A stretch of 34,355 bases of DNA from Gammaproteobacteria bacterium (GTDB lineage Bacteria; Pseudomonadota; Gammaproteobacteria; Pseudomonadales; Pseudomonadaceae), in contig JAHJXZ010000182.1 of NCBI GenBank assembly GCA_018827205.1, positions 1-34,355 of the forward strand. The letters are read 5' to 3'. Below the pieces are notes generated by a model that was not told the origin of the DNA, made no database searches, and worked only from the letters and a program-made list of their open reading frames with translations. Shown piece after piece: positions 1 to 8,121 of the stretch (within the stretch, counting starts at the first letter, position 1; each line of letters begins with the position of its first letter). A program made the position numbers and the translations under genes.

Positions 1-24
1 GTTTGGGACTGTACGGAGGTCGAC

Positions 25-411
25 TTGGACAAGAACATGAAAATCCTCATCGTTGATGACTTTTCAACGATGCGACGGATCATCAAGAACCTCCTGCGTG
101 ACTTGGGGTTCACCAACACAGCGGAAGCCGATGATGGCGTCACCGCGCTGCCCATGCTCCAGAGCGGCAGTTTCGATTTTCTGGTGACTGACTGGAACAT
201 GCCCGGTATGACGGGTATCGACCTGCTGCGCGCAGTGCGCGCAGATGAACGCCTGAAAACGCTACCGGTGTTGATGGTTACTGCAGAAGCCAAGCGCGAT
301 CAGATCATCGAAGCAGCCCAGGCTGGGGTTAACGGTTATGTAGTCAAACCGTTCACCGCCCAGGTGCTGAAAGAGAAGATCGAGAAAATCTTCGAGCGGG
401 TCAACGGCTGA
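25..411 (+). CDS. cheY: CheY, chemotaxis response regulator
   Basis: Single-domain receiver of 128 aa that, when phosphorylated by CheA, binds the flagellar switch and alters motor rotation. The acidic pocket is D11/D12, the phosphoacceptor is D56 (in TDWNMPG), with the conserved T86 (LMVTAEAK) and K108 (VVKPF). I chose the TTG at 25 because GGAGG (15-19) lies 5 nt before it, and because the extra residues MDKN match the N-terminal extension of enterobacterial CheY (ADKELKF). The ATG at 37 (124 aa, MKILIVDDF) is the usual annotation alternative but sits 17 nt from the Shine-Dalgarno sequence. It is the first visible gene of the chemotaxis operon; only 24 bases of upstream sequence are present, so the gene before it (fliA in relatives) is not visible. 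Confidence 0.96.
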   Translation: MDKNMKILIVDDFSTMRRIIKNLLRDLGFTNTAEADDGVTALPMLQSGSFDFLVTDWNMPGMTGIDLLRAVRADERLKTLPVLMVTAEAKRDQIIEAAQAGVNGYVVKPFTAQVLKEKIEKIFERVNG

Positions 412-430
412 TGTCTGCCATGAGGGTGCT

Positions 431-1222
431 ATGGAACATAAAGATTCCTCCGTTCAGGGTGACCTTGAGTCGACCCTGAAACACAACGCTCGCCAACTGG
501 TAGACAGCCTGGAACAAGGCAACTTTGGTGAAGCTGTACAGCTGATACATGAGCTCAACAAGGCGCGTGACCGTGGTCTGTATCACGAGGTCGGCAAGCT
601 GACCCGTGAGCTGCACAACGCCATCGTCAATTTTCAGCTCGACCCCCGTATGCCTCATGCCACGGAGGTTTCGCAAATAACCGATGCCACTGAACGGCTG
701 AATTACGTGGTGACGATGACCGAGAAAGCGGCCAATCGCACCATGGATCTGGTTGAGCAGAGTGCCCCATTGGTTAATGACCTCAGTACTGAGGCACATA
801 GCCTGAGCGCTGATTGGGGGCGCTTTATGCGCCGCGAGATGAGCGCCGATGGCTTCCGTGAGTTGGCCAAGCGCGTTGAGTTGTTTCTAGCTAGTAGCGA
901 GCGTGATGGCGCCAAGATATCCGGGCACCTCAACGACATTCTGCTGGCTCAGGACTACCAGGACCTTACAGGGCAGGTGATCAAGCGTGTAACGCAGCTG
1001 GTTACCGAAGTGGAAAGCAACCTGCTGAAACTGGTGCTGATGGCCAGTCAGGTGGATCAATTTGCCGGCATTGAGCACAACCACGAATTGCTCCGCGCCG
1101 AACAAGAAAAACAAAAAGAGCCTTCGCGTGGTGAAGGTCCGCAGATTCATGCCGATAAGCGTGAAGACGTCGCATCCAATCAGGATGATGTCGACGACCT
1201 GCTTTCCAGCCTGGGATTTTAG
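431..1222 (+). CDS. cheZ: CheZ, CheY-phosphate phosphatase
   Basis: Cytoplasmic helical protein of 263 aa that dephosphorylates CheY-P and so ends the motor signal. The conserved helix AQDYQDLTGQVIKR (about residues 173-186) carries the catalytic glutamine of the family. The extreme C-terminus, DDVDDLLSSLGF, is the amphipathic CheY-docking peptide of CheZ proteins, joined to the core by a charged linker (about residues 222-250). The start ATG follows GAGGG (422-426) with 4 nt spacing. It lies between cheY and cheA on the same strand; its stop codon overlaps the cheA ribosome binding site. Length is close to the Pseudomonas norm of about 262 aa. Confidence 0.96.
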   Translation: MEHKDSSVQGDLESTLKHNARQLVDSLEQGNFGEAVQLIHELNKARDRGLYHEVGKLTRELHNAIVNFQLDPRMPHATEVSQITDATERLNYVVTMTEKAANRTMDLVEQSAPLVNDLSTEAHSLSADWGRFMRREMSADGFRELAKRVELFLASSERDGAKISGHLNDILLAQDYQDLTGQVIKRVTQLVTEVESNLLKLVLMASQVDQFAGIEHNHELLRAEQEKQKEPSRGEGPQIHADKREDVASNQDDVDDLLSSLGF

Positions 1223-1233
1223 GAGCACGTCTT

Positions 1234-3468
1234 ATGAGCTTCGGCGCCGATGAAGAAATCCTCCAGGACTTCCTGGTAGAGGCCGGCGAGATTCTTGAAC
1301 TACTGTCCGAGCAGCTCGTAGAGCTGGAAAGTCGCCCGGACGACATGAATCTGCTCAACGCTATCTTTCGCGGGTTTCATACCGTCAAAGGTGGTGCCGG
1401 TTTTCTCCAGCTCAATGAGCTGGTGGAATGCTGCCATATCGCAGAAAACGTCTTCGACATCCTGCGTAAGGGTGAGCGGCGCGTCGACTCCGCGTTGATG
1501 GATGTGGTGCTGGAAGCACTGGATGCCGTCAACAGCATGTTTACCGAGGTGCGTGAACGTACCGATCTAACCCCCGCCACCCCTGAGCTGCTGGCCGCTT
1601 TGGCCCGTTTGGCTGAGCCGGCTGGGGCCGAAGACACTGTGTCGGCTGAAGCGCACGTTGAGTCTGAACCTGAACCTGAACCTGAAGTTGCAGAGGTCGC
1701 AGGCGATATCACGGACAGTGAGTTCGAGCACTTGCTGGGCGCGTTGGATGAGTCGCCGGCGCAAGTTCCAAGCGCTGCTAGCAGTGATGAAATTACTGAT
1801 GATGAATTCGAGTCATTGCTCGACCAGCTGCATGGCAAAGGCCAGTTTGTGGCGCCTGATGTTGCACCTACACCTACACCTGCACCTGCACCTGCACCTG
1901 CTCCGGCCAAGCCAGTAGCGGCGTCTGGCGATGAAATCACCGATGATGAATTCGAGTCGCTGCTCGATCAGTTGCATGGCAAGGGTCAGTTTGTTCCGCC
2001 TCCTATATCGGCACCCGTCGCGCCAGCGGCCAAGTCTGAGCCTGCAGCCCCCCCGAGCGGTGATATCACCGACGATGAGTTCGAAGCGCTGCTTGATCAG
2101 CTGCATGGCAAAGGCAAGTTTGTTGAGCCTGAAGCGATCAAGCCTGCAGCAGTTCCGGCAGCTCCAGTAGCTAAGCCTGCGGAGCCTGCCAAGGTCGCCG
2201 TTAAGCCAGCGGCAAAACCTGCTGCCAAGACGGAGCCGGCCAAGGCGCCTGCTGCTCCAGCAGCCGCGCCTGCAGCCGAGAAAGCTGCGCCGCCTAGCGA
2301 GGCGGAAACCACTGTACGGGTTGATACCGCGCGGCTGGATGAAATCATGAACATGGTCGGCGAGCTGGTGCTGGTGCGTAACCGTTTGGTGCGTCTGGGC
2401 GCCAGCAGTGGCGATGAGGCCATGTCCAAGGCGGTGTCTAATCTGGATGTGGTAACGGCTGATCTGCAGACCGCAGTAATGAAAACCCGCATGCAGCCAA
2501 TCAAAAAGGTCTTCGGACGCTTCCCACGCCTGGTCCGCGATCTGGCGCGCAACCTGAAAAAAGAGATCAATCTGGAACTGGTCGGAGAAGAAACCGACCT
2601 CGACAAGAACCTGGTCGAGGCGCTGGCCGATCCGTTGGTCCACTTGGTGCGCAATGCGGTCGACCACGGTATTGAAACCCCGGAAGAGCGTGAAGCTTCA
2701 GGCAAGCCACGTGGCGGCAAGGTGATCCTGTCCGCCGAGCAGGAGGGCGACCATATCCTGCTGTCGATCTCCGATGACGGCAAAGGTATGGATGCCGATC
2801 AGCTGCGGGCCAAGGCTGTAGAAAAAGGTCTGCTGGATAAAGATGCCGCCGACCGTCTCAACGAATTCGAGTGCTACAACCTGATCTTCGCACCGGGTTT
2901 CTCGACCAAAACCGAGATTTCCGATGTCTCCGGTCGCGGTGTGGGCATGGACGTGGTGAAAACCAAGATTTCCCAGCTTAATGGCACGGTCAACGTGTTT
3001 TCGGTTAAGGGTCAGGGCTCTAAAATCGTCATCAAGGTGCCGCTGACTCTGGCCATTATGCCGACGCTGATGGTGATGCTGGCCAATCAGGCGTTTGCTT
3101 TCCCGCTGGTCAACGTCAACGAAATCTTCCACCTCGACCTGTCGCGAACCAATGTGGTCGACGGTCAGGAAGTGGTCATTGTGCGTGACAAGGCCCTGCC
3201 GCTGTTCTACCTCAAGCGCTGGCTGATCGGCAGTGCCGCCCACGTCGAGCAGGGCGAGGGGCATGTGGTGATTCTCACCGTTGGCAGTCAGCGCATCGGC
3301 TTTGTGGTCGATCAACTGGTCGGCCAGGAAGAAGTGGTGATCAAGCCGCTGGGCAAAATGCTGCAGGGCACTCCAGGCATGTCGGGCGCGACCATTACCG
3401 GTGATGGACGTATTGCCCTGATTCTTGACGTGCCGAGCATGCTTAAACGTTATGCCCGGCGTATCTGA
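1234..3468 (+). CDS. cheA: CheA, chemotaxis sensor histidine kinase
   Basis: Receptor-coupled kinase of 744 aa that autophosphorylates and transfers phosphate to CheY and CheB. Order of domains: Hpt domain (1-105) with phosphorylated His49 in FHTVKGGAGF; a long acidic, then Pro/Ala-rich linker (about 110-355); P3 dimerisation helices from about 358 (TTVRVDTARLDEIMNMVGEL); HATPase domain with N box (HLVRNAVDHGIE, about 470), ISDDGKGMD and GRGVGMDVV boxes; C-terminal CheW-like P5 domain. There is no recognisable globular P2 CheY-binding domain. Instead the linker holds four copies of an ITDxEFExLL motif (residues 157, 184, 232 and 276 onward). CheA proteins that work with ParC/ParP are reported to carry a localisation domain (LID) in this linker; these repeats may be it. 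AGGAG (1221-1225) precedes the ATG by 8 nt. Confidence 0.97.
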   Translation: MSFGADEEILQDFLVEAGEILELLSEQLVELESRPDDMNLLNAIFRGFHTVKGGAGFLQLNELVECCHIAENVFDILRKGERRVDSALMDVVLEALDAVNSMFTEVRERTDLTPATPELLAALARLAEPAGAEDTVSAEAHVESEPEPEPEVAEVAGDITDSEFEHLLGALDESPAQVPSAASSDEITDDEFESLLDQLHGKGQFVAPDVAPTPTPAPAPAPAPAKPVAASGDEITDDEFESLLDQLHGKGQFVPPPISAPVAPAAKSEPAAPPSGDITDDEFEALLDQLHGKGKFVEPEAIKPAAVPAAPVAKPAEPAKVAVKPAAKPAAKTEPAKAPAAPAAAPAAEKAAPPSEAETTVRVDTARLDEIMNMVGELVLVRNRLVRLGASSGDEAMSKAVSNLDVVTADLQTAVMKTRMQPIKKVFGRFPRLVRDLARNLKKEINLELVGEETDLDKNLVEALADPLVHLVRNAVDHGIETPEEREASGKPRGGKVILSAEQEGDHILLSISDDGKGMDADQLRAKAVEKGLLDKDAADRLNEFECYNLIFAPGFSTKTEISDVSGRGVGMDVVKTKISQLNGTVNVFSVKGQGSKIVIKVPLTLAIMPTLMVMLANQAFAFPLVNVNEIFHLDLSRTNVVDGQEVVIVRDKALPLFYLKRWLIGSAAHVEQGEGHVVILTVGSQRIGFVVDQLVGQEEVVIKPLGKMLQGTPGMSGATITGDGRIALILDVPSMLKRYARRI
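1666..1686 (+). repeat. CCTGAA hexanucleotide tandem tract in cheA
   Basis: A short run of CCTGAA-type hexamers in frame within cheA, encoding a (Pro-Glu)n stretch. Copy changes would add or remove two residues without shifting the frame. Confidence 0.7.
1702..1740 (+). repeat. CheA linker motif, copy 1 (divergent)
   Basis: Encodes residues 157-169 of CheA, GDITDSEFEHLLG. It keeps the ITDxEFExLL core but lacks the following DQLHGKG segment that copies 2-4 share, so it is the most divergent copy. Confidence 0.75.
1783..1851 (+). repeat. CheA linker motif, copy 2
   Basis: Encodes residues 184-206 of CheA, with core ITDDEFESLLDQLHGKG followed by QFV. Nearly identical to copy 3 in protein; synonymous differences show the copies are not a very recent duplication. 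Confidence 0.85.
1862..1905 (+). repeat. CCTACA/CCTGCA hexanucleotide tract in cheA
   Basis: About six in-frame hexamers of the form CCTACA or CCTGCA (encoding Pro-Thr and Pro-Ala pairs) between linker motif copies 2 and 3. It is a slippage-prone array that would vary spacer length in steps of two residues. Confidence 0.75.
1927..1995 (+). repeat. CheA linker motif, copy 3
   Basis: Encodes residues 232-254 of CheA: GDE, core ITDDEFESLLDQLHGKG, QFV. Separated from copy 2 by a 25-residue Pro/Ala spacer. Confidence 0.85.
2059..2124 (+). repeat. CheA linker motif, copy 4
   Basis: Encodes residues 276-297 of CheA: GD, core ITDDEFEALLDQLHGKG, KFV. It is followed by about 60 residues of Pro/Ala/Lys-rich linker before the dimerisation domain. 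Confidence 0.85.
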
Positions 3469-3473
3469 TTGTT

Positions 3474-3500
3474 AGCGGCGCAGCTATCTGTCGCGCCGCT
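3474..3500 (+). promoter_or_regulatory. Hairpin between cheA and cheB
   Basis: Perfect 8-bp inverted repeat AGCGGCGC / GCGCCGCT with an 11-nt loop in the 43-base gap between cheA and cheB. It ends directly before the cheB ribosome binding site (TAGGAG, 3501-3506). There is no U-run, so it is not a typical intrinsic terminator; it could stabilise the upstream transcript or affect cheB translation. Confidence 0.5.
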
Positions 3501-3511
3501 TAGGAGTGTTT

Positions 3512-4627
3512 ATGGCTGTTAAGGTGTTGGTGGTTGATGACTCCGGTTTTTTTCGTCGGCGCGTGTCGGAAATTCTTTCAGCCGACCCAAACATTCAGGT
3601 AATCGGCACCGCTACTAACGGCCGTGAAGCCATCGAACAGGCCCAGGCGCTCAAGCCCGATGTGATCACCATGGATTACGAGATGCCGATGATGGATGGC
3701 ATCACGGCTGTGCGTAACATCATGCAGCGCTGCCCGACGCCGGTGTTGATGTTTTCCTCGCTGACCCACGAGGGCGCTCGCGTTACGCTGGATGCGCTGG
3801 AAGCCGGAGCGGTGGATTTCCTACCGAAGAATTTCGAGGATATCTCGCGCAACCCGGAGCGGGTTAAACAGCTGCTCTGCGAAAAAATTCACACCATTGC
3901 GCGCAGTAACCGTCGTAGTTTGAGTCCGCCTCCTGTGGCAGCGCCTGCCACGACATCTGCTTCGCCAACCAAGCCTGCGGCACGTCCTGCAACTACCACT
4001 AGCACCTTGGCCCGCCCTGCTGCGGCTCCCGCGCCGGCTGTTGTCAGTGCTGCGCCCAAGCGTAAATCCTACAAATTGGTTGCGATTGGAACCTCGACAG
4101 GTGGCCCGGTGGCGCTACAGCGTGTGCTGACCCAGTTGCCGGCTAATTTCCCGGCGCCGATTGTGCTAATCCAGCATATGCCTGCTGCTTTCACCAAGGC
4201 CTTTGCCGAGCGCCTCGACAAGCTGTGCCGCATCAGTGTCAAGGAAGCCGAGGACGGTGATGTGTTGCGCCCCGGCCTAGCGCTGCTGGCGCCAGGCGGC
4301 AAGCAGATGATGGTCGATGCACGCGGTGTGGTGAAAATCCTTCCTGGTGATGAGCGCCTTAACTACAAGCCCTGTGTTGATATCACCTTCGGCTCGGTGG
4401 CCAAGTCCTATGGCGACAAGGTGCTGGCGGTGGTGCTGACCGGTATGGGCGCGGACGGCCGTGAAGGCGCGCGCTTGCTCAAACAGGGTGGCAGCCAGGT
4501 GTGGGCGCAAGACGAGGCCAGTTGCGTGATCTACGGCATGCCTATGGCCATCGTCAAAGCCAACCTGGCCGACGCCATCTACTCACTGGATGATATCGGC
4601 AGGCACTTGGCGGAGACCTGCATTTAA
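3512..4627 (+). CDS. cheB: CheB, receptor methylesterase/deamidase response regulator
   Basis: Removes methyl groups from chemoreceptor glutamates during adaptation; 371 aa. The receiver domain (1-125) has phosphoacceptor D55 in ITMDYEMP. A Ser/Thr/Pro/Ala linker (about 135-183) leads to the methylesterase domain, with catalytic residues S195 (GTSTGG), H222 (IQHMPAAFT) and D315 (GMGADGREG). The ATG at 3512 has TAGGAG 5 nt upstream; a GTG at 3506 is in frame but lies inside that Shine-Dalgarno sequence. The TAA stop shares its last A with the motC ATG (TAATG), which indicates translational coupling. Confidence 0.96.
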   Translation: MAVKVLVVDDSGFFRRRVSEILSADPNIQVIGTATNGREAIEQAQALKPDVITMDYEMPMMDGITAVRNIMQRCPTPVLMFSSLTHEGARVTLDALEAGAVDFLPKNFEDISRNPERVKQLLCEKIHTIARSNRRSLSPPPVAAPATTSASPTKPAARPATTTSTLARPAAAPAPAVVSAAPKRKSYKLVAIGTSTGGPVALQRVLTQLPANFPAPIVLIQHMPAAFTKAFAERLDKLCRISVKEAEDGDVLRPGLALLAPGGKQMMVDARGVVKILPGDERLNYKPCVDITFGSVAKSYGDKVLAVVLTGMGADGREGARLLKQGGSQVWAQDEASCVIYGMPMAIVKANLADAIYSLDDIGRHLAETCI

Positions 4628-5367
4628 TGGATGTACTGAGCCTTATCGGGGTCATCCTGGCATTTGTCGCGATCCTTGGCGGCAACTACCTCGAAGGCGG
4701 CCATGCTGCAGCTCTACTCAATGGGCCTGCTGCGCTGATTGTGATTGGCGGCACCCTGGGTGCGGCGTTTTTGCAGGCGCCGATGAACGTGTTCAAGCGG
4801 GCTTTGGCAATCATTGGTTGGATCTTTTTTCCGCCTCGTGTGGACCTGGCCGGCGGCATCAATCGGGTGGTTGGCTGGAGTATGACCGCGCGCAAGGAAG
4901 GCCTGCTTGGCCTTGAGGCAGTGGCCGATGTCGAAGCCGACCCTTATGCCCGCAAAGGTTTGCAGCTGTTAGTCGATGGCGCAGAGCCTGAGGCCATTCG
5001 CAGTATTCTTGAAGTTGATCTGTACACCCAGGAAGGTCGCGATATTCAGGCTGCCAAGGTGTTTGAAAGCATGGGTGGCTACGCGCCGACCATTGGCATT
5101 ATCGGTGCGGTGATGGGGCTTATTCACGTGATGGGCAACCTGGCCGACCCGAGCATGCTTGGCAGTGGGATTGCCGTGGCTTTTGTGGCGACCATCTATG
5201 GCGTGGGTTTTGCCAATTTACTGCTGCTGCCCATTGGCAACAAACTCAAGGCTATCGCTCAGCGCCAATCGCGTTATCGCGAGATGTTGCTCGAGGGTAT
5301 CTTGTCGATTGCAGAGGGTGAAAACCCGCGCTCCATCGAATTGAAGCTGCAAGGCTTTATGGATTGA
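4627..5367 (+). CDS. motC: MotC, flagellar stator proton-channel subunit (MotA family)
   Basis: Inner-membrane protein of 246 aa with four predicted membrane segments (about 2-22, 31-50, 148-168, 180-200) and a large cytoplasmic loop between the second and third, as in MotA. With MotD it forms one of the two stator types known in Pseudomonas (MotAB and MotCD). The segment GGYAPTIGIIGAVMGLIHVM is the conserved channel-lining third helix of MotA/ExbB relatives. The start codon overlaps the cheB stop by one base, and motD follows after 12 bases. Confidence 0.95.
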   Translation: MDVLSLIGVILAFVAILGGNYLEGGHAAALLNGPAALIVIGGTLGAAFLQAPMNVFKRALAIIGWIFFPPRVDLAGGINRVVGWSMTARKEGLLGLEAVADVEADPYARKGLQLLVDGAEPEAIRSILEVDLYTQEGRDIQAAKVFESMGGYAPTIGIIGAVMGLIHVMGNLADPSMLGSGIAVAFVATIYGVGFANLLLLPIGNKLKAIAQRQSRYREMLLEGILSIAEGENPRSIELKLQGFMD

Positions 5368-5379
5368 TGGGGACACCAA

Positions 5380-6249
5380 ATGGCCCGCAGGCGTCATCAA
5401 GAAGAACATGAAAACCACGAACGTTGGCTGGTGTCCTATGCCGACTTCATCACCTTGCTGTTCGCGTTCTTTGTGGTCATGTATTCGATTTCCTCGATTA
5501 ACGAAGGCAAATACAAAATTCTTTCAGACAGCCTGACTGGGGTGTTCAATCAGCCTGATCGGGCGATCAAGCCGATTCCGGTGGGTGAGGAGCGGCCGCG
5601 CACCACTGAGCCGGATCGTTCGCTGGTGGATGAGGAGAGTGCGCAGTCATCCGCCGATGATCTGCAGAGCATTGCCAGCAGCGTGCGTGAGGCATTCGGT
5701 GACTTGATTCAGTCCGAACAGCTCAAGGTCAGTGGCAATGAGTTGTGGATTGAGATTGAACTCAGCTCCAGCCTGCTGTTTACCAGCGGCGACGCCATAC
5801 CCAACAATGCGGCTTTCGACATTATCGAAAAAGTAGCCAAAATTCTGGCACCTTACGAAAACCCAATTCACGTGGAAGGCTTTACCGACAACCTACCGAT
5901 TCAAACAGCCCAGTTCCCGACCAACTGGGAGCTCTCTACCGCGCGGGCTGCCAGTATCGTGCGTATGCTGACTATTGATGGGGTCAACCCCAGTAGGCTT
6001 GCAGCAGTCGGTTATGGTGAGTTCCAGCCTGTTGCGGATAACACCACCGCCGAGGGGCGCGGGCGTAATCGGCGGGTGGTGTTGGTAATCTCGCGCAATC
6101 TAGATGTGCGCCGTAGTGTGAGTGGTGTCGGCAGCGCCAATGCCAAACCCGATGCGGCCTTGCAACGGGCTGGCACGCAACCTGCACCAGCCCCGGCAGC
6201 GCCGGCCCCGCAAACGGGTGCCGTCAATCCCCCGTCGCCGGCCCCATAA
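5380..6249 (+). CDS. motD: MotD, flagellar stator peptidoglycan-anchored subunit (MotB family)
   Basis: Stator subunit of 289 aa. A single membrane helix (about 18-38, LVSYADFITLLFAFFVVMYS) holds the proton-binding aspartate D22. The periplasmic OmpA/MotB-type peptidoglycan-binding domain spans about 125-240 and includes HVEGFTDN, the NWELSTARA segment and GRGRNRRV. The C-terminal 50 residues are Pro/Ala-rich and low complexity. A weak GGGGA (5369-5374) precedes the ATG. It partners with MotC, encoded directly upstream. Confidence 0.95.
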   Translation: MARRRHQEEHENHERWLVSYADFITLLFAFFVVMYSISSINEGKYKILSDSLTGVFNQPDRAIKPIPVGEERPRTTEPDRSLVDEESAQSSADDLQSIASSVREAFGDLIQSEQLKVSGNELWIEIELSSSLLFTSGDAIPNNAAFDIIEKVAKILAPYENPIHVEGFTDNLPIQTAQFPTNWELSTARAASIVRMLTIDGVNPSRLAAVGYGEFQPVADNTTAEGRGRNRRVVLVISRNLDVRRSVSGVGSANAKPDAALQRAGTQPAPAPAAPAPQTGAVNPPSPAP

Positions 6250-6300
6250 GGGTGGCCCCGTTCTCGGTCAGGCTGTAGCTGTACCGGGAGGATGATAACG

Positions 6301-7089
6301 ATGAGAGTCTGGGCAGTAGCCAATCAAAAAGGTGGAGTAGGCAAGACCACCACATCAATCGCTCTGGCAGGCCTGTTGGCTGATGCTGGCAAGCGTGTGG
6401 TGATCGTCGATCTCGATCCCCATGGGTCGATGACCAGCTATTTCGGGCACGACCCTGACAGCCTGGAGCACAGCAGTTTCGACCTGTTTCAGCATAAGGG
6501 CAGCGTGCCGCGTGGCTTGCCGCAGCAATTGCTGTTGCCTACGAGCAATGAGCGTATCTCCCTGTTGCCGTCGAGTACTGCGCTGGCCACGCTGGAGCGC
6601 CAGTCGCCTGGACAGAGCGGCCTGGGCCTGGTGATTGCCAAGAGTCTGGCGCAGCTCTGGCAGGATTTCGACCATGCGGTGATCGACAGCCCGCCCTTGC
6701 TTGGCGTGCTGATGGTCAACGCCCTGGCCGCCAGCCAGCAGCTGGTGATTCCGGTGCAGACCGAGTTTCTCGCGGTCAAAGGTCTGGAACGCATGGTCAA
6801 CACCTTGGCGATGATCAACCGTTCGCGTCAGCAGGCGTTGCCTTATACCATCGTGCCGACCCTGTTCGACCGGCGTACCCAGGCCTCCATGGGTACACTG
6901 CGGGTGTTGCGCAATACTTACCCTGAGCATCTGTGGCCGGCCTATATTCCGGTGGATACACGCCTGCGTGATGCCAGCCGGGCGGGGCTTACACCGTCAA
7001 CGTTCGACAACAATAGCCGAGGGGTAATCGCCTACCGGGCGTTGCTCAAACACCTGTTGTCGCAGCAGATTGCCGCACAGGTCGCTTGA
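6301..7089 (+). CDS. parC: ParC, ParA-family ATPase for polar placement of chemotaxis arrays
   Basis: P-loop ATPase of 262 aa with the deviant Walker A KGGVGKTT (residues 10-17), VDLDPHGSMT (switch I region) and DSPPLLGVL (Walker B). In Vibrio and Pseudomonas, ParC with ParP localises chemotaxis signalling arrays to the old pole and ensures their inheritance. Two in-frame ATGs exist: 6292 directly abuts GGGAGG (6286-6291), while 6301 lies 9 nt after it and starts MRVWAVANQKGG, so I chose 6301. It lies between motD and parP on the same strand. Confidence 0.9.
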   Translation: MRVWAVANQKGGVGKTTTSIALAGLLADAGKRVVIVDLDPHGSMTSYFGHDPDSLEHSSFDLFQHKGSVPRGLPQQLLLPTSNERISLLPSSTALATLERQSPGQSGLGLVIAKSLAQLWQDFDHAVIDSPPLLGVLMVNALAASQQLVIPVQTEFLAVKGLERMVNTLAMINRSRQQALPYTIVPTLFDRRTQASMGTLRVLRNTYPEHLWPAYIPVDTRLRDASRAGLTPSTFDNNSRGVIAYRALLKHLLSQQIAAQVA

Positions 7090-7176
7090 GATGAACGGCT
7101 ATGCTGAAGATATAGGCTCAAGTCTGTCGCTAGCGCGGCCGATAGTCTGTACAGATTGTTATTGCGGGTTGTATTC

Positions 7177-8016
7177 ATGAGTCGTCCCCTAGCCACAGCT
7201 ACACGTTCGCAACTGGCCTTGCAGTCCTATCTGGACGGCTTGCTGCAGGAGGCTGCGGTCGAGTTTGCCGAAAGCATCACTCTGGATGAGTTCGAGGCTG
7301 CGGTGCTGGAAGAGCAGGTGCGCGATGCCCGCATCATGCCGCAGGTACAAGCTGTGACGGTCAAGCCCGTGATTGAGCTGGCGCCGCGGCCGTTGGTGTT
7401 GCCTACCATCGAGATGCCTGCGCCGAAAATTGAAGTTCAGGTCGAACCGTCGCAGGAGGTGGTTGCAGCCCCTGTGGTGGTCGAGGCTATGCAGCCTACT
7501 CCTCAGGTGCTGGTGGTGCCTGAGCCGGTGCTGCAGGGCCGGCCTGAGTGGGCTCAGGGGCCTTTCGAGTGTTTACTGTTTGATGTTGCCGGGCTGACGC
7601 TAGCTGTTCCGCTGGTATGCCTAGGCTCAATTTATCCCCTGGAAGGCCAGGAACTTACGCCATTATTTGGCCAGCCAGACTGGTTTCTCGGCATACTGCC
7701 GTCCCAGGCCGGCAACTTGAAGGTGCTGGATACCGCGCGCTGGGTGATGCCGGATCGTTATCGCGATGATTTTCGCGAAGGTTTGCAGTATGTGATTTCT
7801 GTTGAGGGCTATGAGTGGGGGCTGGCGGTGCATCAAGTCAGTCGCTCTATTCGTCTCGACCCCAACGAGGTCAAATGGCGCAGCCAGCGCACACAGCGTC
7901 CGTGGCTGGCGGGTACGGTTATTGAACATATGTGCGCTTTGCTAGATGTTGCATCCCTGGCGGAATTGATTGCCAGTGGTGCGGCTAAACGCATGGCCGC
8001 GAACCAGATGCATTGA
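7177..8016 (+). CDS. parP: ParP, CheW-like chemotaxis array localisation protein
   Basis: 279 aa. The N-terminal 125 residues are a helical start (QLALQSYLDGLLQEAA) followed by a Pro/Val/Glu-rich linker. The C-terminal half (about 128-270) is a CheW-like domain (FECLLFDVAGLTLAVPL, WFLGILPSQAGNLKVLD). In ParC/ParP systems this protein binds CheA and ParC and holds arrays at the pole. I prefer the ATG at 7177 (MSRPLATATRSQ) over the TTG at 7156; neither has a strong Shine-Dalgarno sequence. An 87-base gap follows parC. Confidence 0.88.
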   Translation: MSRPLATATRSQLALQSYLDGLLQEAAVEFAESITLDEFEAAVLEEQVRDARIMPQVQAVTVKPVIELAPRPLVLPTIEMPAPKIEVQVEPSQEVVAAPVVVEAMQPTPQVLVVPEPVLQGRPEWAQGPFECLLFDVAGLTLAVPLVCLGSIYPLEGQELTPLFGQPDWFLGILPSQAGNLKVLDTARWVMPDRYRDDFREGLQYVISVEGYEWGLAVHQVSRSIRLDPNEVKWRSQRTQRPWLAGTVIEHMCALLDVASLAELIASGAAKRMAANQMH

Positions 8017-8121
8017 ATAGCGCCGGGCTGTGCGATGTGCGCAGCTTTGCATCTATAGTAATCACAGCGGGGTATACACCCGCGATTGCCGCCGCGAGCG
8101 GTTCATGACGAGGCTAGGGAC

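Noticed and set aside
1813-2667. 284-codon minus-strand Arg/Cys-rich frame within cheA
   Set aside because: It mirrors the Pro/Ala linker repeats of cheA; no independent evidence for a protein.
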